A DNA stretch of 64,000 bases from Paradesertivirga sp966210515 (GTDB lineage Bacteria > Bacteroidota > Bacteroidia > Sphingobacteriales > Sphingobacteriaceae). Shown here in pieces: positions 34,115 through 41,097 of this stretch; within the stretch, counting starts at the first letter, position 1; each line of letters starts with the position of its first letter. The translations under genes and the position numbers were made by a program. The stretch spans positions 46,389 to 110,388 of the forward strand of contig CBIHLM010000003.1 in assembly GCA_966210515.1 (NCBI GenBank). Reading direction: 5' to 3'. The notes beneath the pieces are model-generated. The model saw nothing but the letters and a program-made list of their open reading frames with translations, had not been told where the DNA came from and searched no databases.

Positions 34115-34802
34115 AAAAGTTTCTTTTCAGGATTGGGGACTGCTTGATTACCAGGCAGCATGGGACCGGCAGGAAGAGATTTTCGGAGAAATTGTAAATG
34201 CCAAAATCCTCAACAGGACGAATAATGCAGATATGCCTACCGATAATTACCTTGTGTTTGTTGAGCACCCGCACGTTTATACTATCGGGAAAAGCGGCAA
34301 AACTGAAAATTTGCTCCTGGATGAAAAAGGATTAAAGCAGCAAAAGGCCAGCTATTATAAAATCAATCGAGGTGGTGATATAACGTATCATGGCCCGGGT
34401 CAGATTGTTGGCTATCCTATTCTTGATCTGGACAATTTTTTTACGGACATCCATCTTTACCTAAGAACCCTGGAAGAAGCTATAATTTTAACCCTTGCTG
34501 ACTATGGCATTAAAGCCGGAAGGTATCCGGGATATACAGGCGTCTGGTTGGATGCTGACAATGAAAAAGCCAGAAAAATCTGTGCAATGGGCGTCCGCTG
34601 CAGCCGATGGGTAACCATGCATGGCTTCGCTTTTAACGTAAATTCGGATCTGAACTATTTCAAGCACATCGTTCCTTGCGGGATAGACGATAAGGATGTT
34701 ACTTCGATGGAAAGGGAGCTTGGCTTTAAGCTCGACAGCGAAGAAGTGAAGCAGAAATTATCAAAGCATATTGCAATGCTTTTCGAAATGGAATTGATTT
34801 AA
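34104..34802 (+). CDS. lipB: octanoyltransferase LipB
   Basis: Transfers octanoyl from ACP to lipoyl domains of oxo-acid dehydrogenases and glycine cleavage H-protein. The 232 residues carry the family motif R-G-G-D-I-T-Y-H-G-P-G-Q near 90, with the essential His, and R-K-I-C-A-M-G-V-R near 155, with the catalytic Lys. The acyl Cys is in H-I-V-P-C-G-I near 192, the same position as E. coli Cys169. The length is normal. It overlaps the phosphopantetheinyl transferase by 11 bases. No lipA is present in the window. Confidence 0.95.
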   Translation: MGNKKVSFQDWGLLDYQAAWDRQEEIFGEIVNAKILNRTNNADMPTDNYLVFVEHPHVYTIGKSGKTENLLLDEKGLKQQKASYYKINRGGDITYHGPGQIVGYPILDLDNFFTDIHLYLRTLEEAIILTLADYGIKAGRYPGYTGVWLDADNEKARKICAMGVRCSRWVTMHGFAFNVNSDLNYFKHIVPCGIDDKDVTSMERELGFKLDSEEVKQKLSKHIAMLFEMELI

Positions 34803-34820
34803 AGGCGCATACCTTAAGAC

Positions 34821-34864
34821 AAAGGCATTAATGCCTGGAGATAATTGTATGCCGACATGCCTTT
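34821..34864 (+). terminator. weak hairpin after lipB
   Basis: aaaggcat (34821-34828) can pair with atgccttt (34857-34864), followed by T residues. The loop is long (28 bases). It lies between two convergent genes; the support is modest. Confidence 0.3.
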
Positions 34865-35956
34865 TTAATTTCTCTCTTTTGCGTCTAACTCCTCATTAAT
34901 TTCAGCCCAGATTAAACTAATCTCTTTCCTTGTATTAATCAACTTCTGTTTTCCAGCTATTTTTTTAGCGTATGTTATCCTTTCAGTCGTCAAGGGGTGG
35001 GTACTTAAGAACTTCAAATAAGAAAAATCTTGTTTCGAATTAAGCATTTCAAATAAACCGACCATCCCAAGCTGGCTGATTTGGTTTAATTCAAGAATAG
35101 TTAATGCTCTATGATCCGCATCCGTTTCTAGCGATCTGGAATAGCTCAAATTATTTAAAGTATTCGCGTTATCAATTAAGACCGTAGATATCCCGTTAAT
35201 ATCATTAAAAATCAGTGAGATAAAAATGTAATGCGAAAGGCTTCTACTTATCGAGTTAAGGGAGTGTTTGTATTCAATATGGGCTACTTCATGGGCTAAA
35301 AGCGCAGCGAGTTCTTCGGGCCGCTTCATTTCTTTCAGTATCGCATCATACACAACAATTTTTCCACCCGGCAAAGCAAAAGCGTTCACAACTTCATTAT
35401 TGACTACAGTAATTTCGATAGGATAAGAAGTTTTGAAATCAATTTCTTTAGCAAAGCGATTTACAAGAATGCTGAGTTTTTCATCTTTCTCACTTCCTGC
35501 AATAAAACTTTTCAGCATAGAACCGCCTAAGTCGGTTTCAATTTTCTGAGGAATCTTACTGGCAACGAAGGCTGCAGATGCCGGTAAAACCCAAAAATAA
35601 ACCGTCGCTAATAAAGCGATTAAAACCAGAGAAGCGATCAATACCTGATTCCGACCCTTTAGCATAAAAGGGTCGGAATTAAATATTTTGGCGTGCGGAT
35701 ACTGCCTTTTCACGTAGGATATCAAGTCAATCCCAACACATTCTATAACCTGATGTGGAAAGCTTCCATATCGAAACAGCTGCATTCCATTGGTTGTATC
35801 GACACGACTTAACTGGTTAAGATCCCACTTTACAGAATAAGACTGAAAGTCCGCTCCAGTATAGCTAATCTCCCAAAAGTCGGGCATTAAGTTCAATAAC
35901 GCCTCCCTGCCAGCAGATGATTGACCGTCGTAAAATATGACGGGTATATTTTCCAT
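34865..35956 (-). CDS. membrane-anchored M48-family metalloprotease
   Basis: A zinc protease of 363 residues. It has a cytosolic N-terminal part of about 105 residues without clear family, a single hydrophobic segment near 108-128 (V-L-I-A-S-L-V-L-I-A-L-L-A-T-V-Y-F-W), then the M48 domain with L-L-A-H-E-V-A-H near 218 (HExxH) and the third ligand in S-L-E-T-D-A-D-H near 280. The C-terminal S-T-H-P-L-T-T-E-R-I-T-Y-A is the usual M48 ending. There is no TPR tail like BepA. The start lies 4 bases after the DUF898 gene's stop, so the two form one operon. Role: envelope protein quality control, by analogy. Confidence 0.9.
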   Translation of the reverse strand: MENIPVIFYDGQSSAGREALLNLMPDFWEISYTGADFQSYSVKWDLNQLSRVDTTNGMQLFRYGSFPHQVIECVGIDLISYVKRQYPHAKIFNSDPFMLKGRNQVLIASLVLIALLATVYFWVLPASAAFVASKIPQKIETDLGGSMLKSFIAGSEKDEKLSILVNRFAKEIDFKTSYPIEITVVNNEVVNAFALPGGKIVVYDAILKEMKRPEELAALLAHEVAHIEYKHSLNSISRSLSHYIFISLIFNDINGISTVLIDNANTLNNLSYSRSLETDADHRALTILELNQISQLGMVGLFEMLNSKQDFSYLKFLSTHPLTTERITYAKKIAGKQKLINTRKEISLIWAEINEELDAKERN

Positions 35957-35960
35957 CCGA

Positions 35961-36917
35961 TTAAACTAATCCAATATCCATCATATCAGCAACGTCCTCG
36001 CCGGTTGCATCGTTATATGCTTTTTCTGTCTGACTAATAGAATTCAGATCCAAATCACCTTCGATAAGAATATTTGAAAATACAAAGCGAAGAGTCCGAA
36101 CAGTTGCCCACGGTGTGGCTAAGCCGAGTGAAAAAAGCACAATAAGAATATTTACCATGATTAATCCAAAAAACCCACCGCCGGTAGCCGTAGATCGTAG
36201 TTCGATGAGGCGTTCGTCCTGTTCAAGCTTAAGATTATTGATATAAAAGTTAAAAAGGTCTTTCGCAAACCAGAACGAATAAATACCGAGCGTTATAATA
36301 GTAAGAAAGTATCCTTTTAATACCAGAACAAAAAAATCACCTCCTGTTCCGGTATAGTGAAACTTAATACTTCCAAATCGAACATTCTCCAAGACGTATT
36401 TACGAACATTCATTGTGAACCATGCCGAGTATATACCCAAGGTTACTATGGTAAGAAGAAAGCCTCCAACAAATATTTTAAGCAATTCCCTTAGGTCACC
36501 CCTGTAACCAAAATGGATTCCACGCCACGATGACTTTGCCATTCTATACCGCATTGAACCATGAACAGCGACGGGAATAAGCAGAATAAGAGCTACATAA
36601 AACACTGCCAACGCCGTATACAACTTCATTGGGTCCTTAGTAAATATCGCCCATAAAAGGAGAGCATAGAGAGCAGCAAAAATACCAACGGCCTTTATAA
36701 AGCCAAAAAACATTTCTTTACCAGTACCATGAAAAGTAAAGCGGCTGCCTTCCATCTCTGTCTCCTGATAAAGATACCTGAGAGTTGCTGCTTTTGCCCA
36801 AGGATAATAGAGTCCAAGAGTTATAACCGTCAGGATTGCGTTAACGATGTAAATCCCGAATAAACTACTGCCACTGCCCGCGAAGTAGATTTGCTTTGTT
36901 GAAGATTGATTTTCCAA
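35961..36917 (-). CDS. DUF898 (YjgN-type) polytopic membrane protein
   Basis: An inner-membrane protein of 318 residues with about seven to eight hydrophobic segments. Three similar units are visible, each ending in F-x-F-H-(Y/G)-T-G-(T/K) or T-A-T-G-G-G: F-T-F-H-G-T-G-K near 62, I-K-F-H-Y-T-G-T-G-G near 184 and L-R-S-T-A-T-G-G near 239. Each is followed by an F/G-rich helix and then by T-L-G-(L/I)-Y-x-P/F-W. The repeat pattern is typical of DUF898. The function is unknown. The start is a TTG at 36917; no in-frame ATG occurs until well inside the protein. It pairs with the M48 peptidase gene downstream, so it may be its membrane partner or regulator. Confidence 0.82.
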   Translation of the reverse strand: MENQSSTKQIYFAGSGSSLFGIYIVNAILTVITLGLYYPWAKAATLRYLYQETEMEGSRFTFHGTGKEMFFGFIKAVGIFAALYALLLWAIFTKDPMKLYTALAVFYVALILLIPVAVHGSMRYRMAKSSWRGIHFGYRGDLRELLKIFVGGFLLTIVTLGIYSAWFTMNVRKYVLENVRFGSIKFHYTGTGGDFFVLVLKGYFLTIITLGIYSFWFAKDLFNFYINNLKLEQDERLIELRSTATGGGFFGLIMVNILIVLFSLGLATPWATVRTLRFVFSNILIEGDLDLNSISQTEKAYNDATGEDVADMMDIGLV

Positions 36918-37058
36918 GGTTTGTTGATTAGTTGTGAAATTATAGGTTAAGTTATTTAATTTAAACTAAGCTAAATAAAAATAAACTTATTTCAAATTAC
37001 AACTAATTCTCAATAAATAACAAAGGAGACTCTTTCGAACTGACTGAATCGTCCGGCC

Positions 37059-37844
37059 CTACATACCTGGCAACGTGATGTCGGCTGCTTTTAAGTCATT
37101 GATGAGCTGTTCCTGAAAATTCAAACGAGCATCTGTAAATCCATGCGGATTAACCCATATGTTCACCGAAATTTTATACCCATCGGCTTCCATAGACGAA
37201 ATTCCAATTCGGGATTCGGGGCTCTTTAAAATATTATGAGAACTTTCGATCGTCTTCTGTATTACCGGCTTTACGGTATCAAAATCAATTTTATAGTTCA
37301 GCTTAAATTCAACATCCAGTCTGCGTTTTCCTTCCCGACTGGTATTGATAATAATCTCGTTTGATAATTTACTATTCGGGATGATGACTGTTTTATTGTC
37401 AAAAGTTGTTACCACCGTGTAAAAAACCTGGATGGAGTTTACTATCCCTTCCTGACCCTGAGCAATTATATTATCGCCAACCCGAAATGGTTTTAGTGAA
37501 AGAATAAGTACGCCGCTGGCGAAATTTTGCAAGGTACCTGATAGAGCCAAACCCGCCGCAACACCAAACGCACCGATCACTGTTGTGAAAATGGTAAGCT
37601 GAATACCTACTACCTGCATAATACCTATTATTAGAAATACCTGCAGGGAGATAATGATAAGGCTCTGTAAAAAAGGTTGCAGAGAAGGATCGAGGTCGCG
37701 CTTTTGCATACCCGCTACAAGCCATTTCCTTATTAGTTTAATAAACCATAATCCAAGAAAAAGTATCACCAAGGCGGTTAATACTTTTGGACCATTAAAA
37801 ATTATAAAATCGTAGGCTTTGTCGTAAAATTTATCCCAGTTCAT
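37059..37844 (-). CDS. mscS: small-conductance mechanosensitive channel (MscS type)
   Basis: An inner-membrane channel of 261 residues that opens on hypo-osmotic shock. It has three hydrophobic segments. TM3 carries the pore pattern F-G-V-A-A-G-L-A-L-S-G-T-L-Q-N-F-A near 93 (Ala/Gly-lined helix), then V-L-I-L-S-L-K-P-F-R-V-G-D and the beta domain with V-V-T-T-F-D-N-K-T-V-I-I-P-N-S-K. The size is that of core MscS. It is followed by a region with a direct repeat shared with the GxxExxY gene. Confidence 0.93.
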   Translation of the reverse strand: MNWDKFYDKAYDFIIFNGPKVLTALVILFLGLWFIKLIRKWLVAGMQKRDLDPSLQPFLQSLIIISLQVFLIIGIMQVVGIQLTIFTTVIGAFGVAAGLALSGTLQNFASGVLILSLKPFRVGDNIIAQGQEGIVNSIQVFYTVVTTFDNKTVIIPNSKLSNEIIINTSREGKRRLDVEFKLNYKIDFDTVKPVIQKTIESSHNILKSPESRIGISSMEADGYKISVNIWVNPHGFTDARLNFQEQLINDLKAADITLPGM

Positions 37845-37845
37845 G

Positions 37846-37863
37846 TGTCCGGATCAGAATTTA
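37846..37863. repeat. direct repeat copy 1 (flank of the GxxExxY gene)
   Basis: The motif tgtccggatcagAattTa appears here next to the mscS start. A second copy with two differences is at 38313-38330 next to the start of the GxxExxY gene. The two copies bracket that gene. Confidence 0.5.
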
Positions 37864-37911
37864 GAGGATTGGAGGATTTACTGAATTTTTTGAATGACAA
37901 ATGTAAAAAAT

Positions 37912-38313
37912 TTAAGTGGACTGGTGTTTGGAGGTTTTATAGATATTATTTGAATTGAATACTGGCTTGTACTGAAGACTTTGCGCTCCGAAATTGATGA
38001 GAAGACCTTTGTCAAAATTATAGGCTGTTACATAATTCTTGGCTTGTGCCAAATGGGCATCTTCAAGATTAATTTGTGCTTTTATTTCAAGTACCAATTT
38101 GTTTTCGATAATAAAATCGGCCCTTCTTTTTCCTACATATATTCCTTCGTAAAATATCTCTTGCTCAATCTCCAGCGCAAAATCTAAGTTTACACGCTCC
38201 AGCTCAATCGCCAAACATCTTTGATATATTTTTTCCTGAAAATCATTGCCGAGAGTGTTATGAACTTTCATAGCGCAGCCAACTACAGCATAGGTGAGAG
38301 TATCTTTTTCCAT
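37912..38313 (-). CDS. GxxExxY protein
   Basis: A small cytosolic protein of 133 residues, of the family named after its motif, present here as H-N-T-L-G-N-D-F-Q-E-K-I-Y near 18-30. The core R-A-D-F-I-I-E-N-K-L-V-L-E-I-K-A near 63-78 is a PD-(D/E)xK nuclease-like strand (D, then E-x-K). Function is not known; nuclease activity is possible and not shown. These genes are widespread and often solitary in Bacteroidota, with irregular distribution. Here it is between mscS and groEL, flanked by the repeat copies at 37846 and 38313, and a further inverted tract (aatcctgttaattctgtcc) follows the upstream side. It has a lower codon similarity to its neighbours, as far as I can judge by eye. Confidence 0.8.
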   Translation of the reverse strand: MEKDTLTYAVVGCAMKVHNTLGNDFQEKIYQRCLAIELERVNLDFALEIEQEIFYEGIYVGKRRADFIIENKLVLEIKAQINLEDAHLAQAKNYVTAYNFDKGLLINFGAQSLQYKPVFNSNNIYKTSKHQST

Positions 38314-38330
38314 GTCCGGATCAGGATTAA
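38313..38330. repeat. direct repeat copy 2 and aacaggatt-type tract
   Basis: tgtccggatcagGattAa lies at the start codon of the GxxExxY gene. Downstream, up to about 38420, the region has further short inverted and direct copies of taacaggatt / aatcctgtta (38339-38356 and 38400-38418), forming a repeat-rich stretch. Confidence 0.5.
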
Positions 38331-38423
38331 CAGAATGATAGAGTTAACAGGATTAAAGAGCCTAAATTAACTACCAAACCGGAATTCCGCTAATCCTTCA
38401 ATCCTGTTAATTCTGTCCAAAAA

Positions 38424-38457
38424 AAACGCCCCGAAAGCGTACAGCTTCGGGGCGTTT
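38424..38457 (-). terminator. rho-independent terminator of groEL
   Basis: The arms aaacgccccgaa (38424-38435) and ttcggggcgttt (38446-38457) pair perfectly over 12 bases. On the minus strand a run of T residues (tttttttgg) follows. It lies 23 bases downstream of the groEL stop. Confidence 0.75.
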
Positions 38458-38479
38458 CTATATTTTGTGAAATTCTTTA

Positions 38480-40123
38480 TTACATCATTCCACCCATGCC
38501 GCCACCCATTGGAGGCATACCACCGTGACCACCTGCAGCAGACTCTTCAGGCTCATCAGCTAATACACACTCTGTAGTTAACAACATAGCTGCGATAGAA
38601 GCAGCGTTTTCTAATGCTACACGAGATACTTTAGTCGGATCGATAACACCTGCTCCGATTAAGTTTTCGTAAACATCAGTACGTGCATTGTAACCAAAAT
38701 CAGCACTTCCTTCTTTTACTTTTTGCACTACGATAGAACCTTCGATACCTGCATTCTCGCAGATTTGACGAAGTGGCTCTTCGATAGCACGACGAATGAT
38801 CTGGATACCAGTGTTTTCATCCTCGTTAGCTCCTTTAAGGTCGGCTAAAGCCTCAACCGCACGGATGAAAGCAACACCACCACCTGCAACGATACCTTCT
38901 TCAACAGCTGCACGAGTTGCATGTAAAGCATCATCAACACGGTCTTTCTTTTCTTTCATCTCAACTTCTGTAGCTGCACCAACATAAAGTACAGCAACAC
39001 CGCCAGATAATTTAGCTAAACGCTCCTGTAATTTTTCGCGATCGTAATCAGAAGTAGTAGATTCTACCTGAGATTTGATTTGATTAACACGAGCTTTAAT
39101 ATCCTCAGGATTTCCAGCGCCATTGATAACGATGGTATTATCCTTGTCGATAATAATTTTTTCAGCCTGTCCTAAGTAAGAAAGATCAGCATTCTCTAAT
39201 TTGTAACCTCTCTCTTCAGAAATTACAGTACCACCAGTCAGGATAGCGATATCTTCTAACATTGCTTTACGACGATCGCCGAAGCCTGGTGCTTTAACAG
39301 CAGCAACTTTCAGTGAACCACGGATTTTGTTAACTACCAGGGTAGCTAAAGCTTCTCCGTCTAAATCTTCAGCAATGATAACAAGAGGCTTGCCAGTTTG
39401 AACTTGTTTTTCAAGAACAGGAAGCAATTCTTTCATGCTGCTGATTTTTTTATCGTAGATAAGAATGTAAGGGCTTTCTAATTCCACTTCCATTTTATCA
39501 GCGTTGGTTACGAAGTAAGGAGAAAGATAACCACGATCAAACTGCATACCTTCTACAGTTTTAACTTCAGTTTCAGTACCTTTTGCTTCTTCAACAGTGA
39601 TCACACCGTCTTTACCAACTTTACCCATTGCTTCAGCAATTAACGAACCGATAACTTCGTCGTTATTTGCAGAAATAGAAGCAACTTGTTTAATTTTGTT
39701 ATTGTCTTCGCCAACAGTTTGAGACTGAGATTTCAAACTTCCGACAACAGCAAGAACGGCTTTATCAATACCACGTTTAAGATCCATTGGATTTGCACCT
39801 GCAGCAACGTTCTTTATACCTGCAGTAACAATAGCCTGAGCTAAAACAGTAGCAGTTGTAGTTCCATCACCTGCAATGTCCGCAGTTTTTGAAGCTACTT
39901 CTTTAACCATTTGGGCGCCCATGTTCTCGATAGCATCTTTCAATTCTATCTCTTTTGCCACAGTAACACCATCTTTAGTGATAGATGGAGAACCAAATTT
40001 CTTGTCAATAATTACATTACGACCTTTTGGACCTAAGGTTACTTTAACAGCATTTGCTAAAATATCAACTCCTCTTTTCAGAGAGTCACGCGCATCAACA
40101 TTGTATTTTACTAATTTTGCCAT
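38480..40123 (-). CDS. groEL: chaperonin GroEL
   Basis: The large chaperonin subunit, 547 residues, forms the double ring that folds proteins with GroES. It begins M-A-K-L-V-K-Y-N-V-D-A-R with the usual GroEL N-terminus, and shows G-P-K-G-R-N-V near 31, G-D-G-T-T-T-A-T-V-L near 85 (nucleotide-binding, Asp), and the Gly-Met-rich tail (P-M-G-G-G-M-G-G-M-M). It is complete. The groES gene lies 144 bases upstream, so they form an operon. Confidence 0.98.
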   Translation of the reverse strand: MAKLVKYNVDARDSLKRGVDILANAVKVTLGPKGRNVIIDKKFGSPSITKDGVTVAKEIELKDAIENMGAQMVKEVASKTADIAGDGTTTATVLAQAIVTAGIKNVAAGANPMDLKRGIDKAVLAVVGSLKSQSQTVGEDNNKIKQVASISANNDEVIGSLIAEAMGKVGKDGVITVEEAKGTETEVKTVEGMQFDRGYLSPYFVTNADKMEVELESPYILIYDKKISSMKELLPVLEKQVQTGKPLVIIAEDLDGEALATLVVNKIRGSLKVAAVKAPGFGDRRKAMLEDIAILTGGTVISEERGYKLENADLSYLGQAEKIIIDKDNTIVINGAGNPEDIKARVNQIKSQVESTTSDYDREKLQERLAKLSGGVAVLYVGAATEVEMKEKKDRVDDALHATRAAVEEGIVAGGGVAFIRAVEALADLKGANEDENTGIQIIRRAIEEPLRQICENAGIEGSIVVQKVKEGSADFGYNARTDVYENLIGAGVIDPTKVSRVALENAASIAAMLLTTECVLADEPEESAAGGHGGMPPMGGGMGGMM

Positions 40124-40130
40124 TTTCTTT

Positions 40131-40266
40131 TTAGATTTTAGATGTAAGATTTTAGATATGAGACTAAAGGCCTCTACTAAATCCCACTTTTCCCTTTTTT
40201 AATTAATGTTTGATTTTAATGAAACCTAAGACAGTCTGAAATCTATTGTCTCAAATCTCATCTCTT
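40131..40266. repeat. low-complexity inverted repeat pair between groES and groEL
   Basis: The left arm (40131-40167) is a purine-rich run of agatttta/agatgt/agatat/gagact units. The right arm (40228-40266), read on the other strand, gives agatgag/atttgagac/aatagat/ttcagact units, so they are imperfect inverted repeats around a 60-base centre. No gene is present. It may be a multi-copy intergenic element. Confidence 0.4.
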
Positions 40267-40267
40267 T

Positions 40268-40543
40268 CTAAAGTACCGCGTAAATATCAGATTCGCGCAT
40301 GATCAGATACTCTTTACCATCATGAGTAATCTCAGTACCAGCATATTTTCCATATAAAACCTCGTCGCCAACTTTTACAGTTAAAGGTTCATCTTTTTTT
40401 CCATCACCAACAGCTACAACAGTTCCTCTTTGAGGCTTTTCTTTAGCAGTGTCAGGAATGTAAATACCGGATGCGGTTTTTTCTTCAGCAGGAGCAGCTT
40501 CAACCACTACTCGGTCTGCAATTGGTTTAATATTTAATGCCAT
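40268..40543 (-). CDS. groES: co-chaperonin GroES
   Basis: The 91-residue lid of the GroEL ring. Family features: I-K-P-I-A-D-R-V-V-V near 5, the mobile-loop part A-E-E-K-T-A-S-G-I-Y-I-P near 20-31 and the C-terminal E-Y-L-I-M-R-E-S-D-I-Y-A. The length is slightly under 100, as is common. It is first in the groES-groEL operon; the promoter box at 40629 precedes it by 86 bases. Confidence 0.97.
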   Translation of the reverse strand: MALNIKPIADRVVVEAAPAEEKTASGIYIPDTAKEKPQRGTVVAVGDGKKDEPLTVKVGDEVLYGKYAGTEITHDGKEYLIMRESDIYAVL

Positions 40544-40628
40544 AGTTTTGATATAATTTGTTTCTGTACCCTGATTGACACTTTTTATGCCAAAACCAAA
40601 AAGCGAAGCATTTTGACGTTTAACTTGT

Positions 40629-40636
40629 CAAAATTA
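40629..40636 (-). promoter_or_regulatory. putative -7 box of the groES-groEL promoter
   Basis: On the minus strand the sequence is TAATTTTG, matching TAnnTTTG. Transcription would start near 40622, giving a leader of about 79 bases. No -33 TTTG at 19 bases was found. A tract of TGACA repeats lies 43-72 bases upstream of the box. Confidence 0.35.
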
Positions 40637-40678
40637 CATATATCAAAAAATCCTGATTCATTATTTAACAGGCTCAAT

Positions 40679-40701
40679 GTCATGCTGTCAGTGAAATGTC
40701 A
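40679..40701 (-). promoter_or_regulatory. three TGACA repeats upstream of groES
   Basis: On the minus strand TGACA occurs three times, at 40697-40701, 40686-40690 and 40679-40683, at steps of 11 and 7 bases. A fourth copy is at 40626-40630, next to the -7 box. The tight set just upstream of a chaperone operon suggests a heat-shock or envelope-stress operator. No CIRCE (HrcA) palindrome is visible. Confidence 0.3.
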
Positions 40702-40710
40702 GCCAACAAA

Positions 40711-40735
40711 AAAGGCTTCCCGGTAGGAAGCCTTT
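40711..40735 (-). terminator. rho-independent terminator after secG
   Basis: aaaggcttcc (40711-40720) pairs perfectly with ggaagccttt (40726-40735) around a 5-base loop. On the minus strand it is followed by a T run (tttttttg). It lies 20 bases after the secG stop and separates the secG group from groES. Confidence 0.8.
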
Positions 40736-40754
40736 AATATGAGATTAAGCAAGT

Positions 40755-41087
40755 TTATTTCTTTGTTGAATCTGAGCCCGGAAGAGCTTGCGGAGCAATA
40801 GGAGATGAAACCGCTGGTTTTGTAACCTGATCCTGAATGTCTTGTGTTGAGGATCCTGCCCCACCGCTTTGAGGCACAACATTTATAAGCAATACAATTA
40901 CCATAAGGGATACAATTAAAACCCATGTTCCTTTTTCAAGGAAATCTCCGGTACGTTGTACACCCATGACATTATTGGAACCAGCGAACCCGGATGTGAG
41001 GCCACCGCCTTTTGGATTCTGGATTAAGATAATGAGGGCCAGTAGTATGCAGATAAAAATAGCCAGAATAACCAGTGTAATGAACAT
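40755..41087 (-). CDS. secG: preprotein translocase subunit SecG
   Basis: A two-helix inner-membrane subunit of the SecYEG translocon, 110 residues. It has the N-terminal helix (F-I-T-L-V-I-L-A-I-F-I-C-I-L-L-A), the family hairpin motif I-L-I-Q-N-P-K-G-G-G-L near 20 (usual hydrophobic plus N-P-K-G-G-G), G-F-A-G-S-N-N-V-M-G near 33, then the second helix. The C-terminal tail is Ser/Gln/Pro-rich and longer than in E. coli. The gene follows the acidic unknown protein by 10 bases, so it belongs to the lptE-secG operon. Confidence 0.92.
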   Translation of the reverse strand: MFITLVILAIFICILLALIILIQNPKGGGLTSGFAGSNNVMGVQRTGDFLEKGTWVLIVSLMVIVLLINVVPQSGGAGSSTQDIQDQVTKPAVSSPIAPQALPGSDSTKK

Positions 41088-41097
41088 GATAAATATA

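Noticed and set aside
34104..34802. LipB seemed to have lost its catalytic Cys, since the segment near V-T-M-H-G lacks one.
   Set aside because: The true acyl Cys of this family lies later, in the N-P-C-G-Y-type motif. It is present here as H-I-V-P-C-G-I, so the enzyme is normal.
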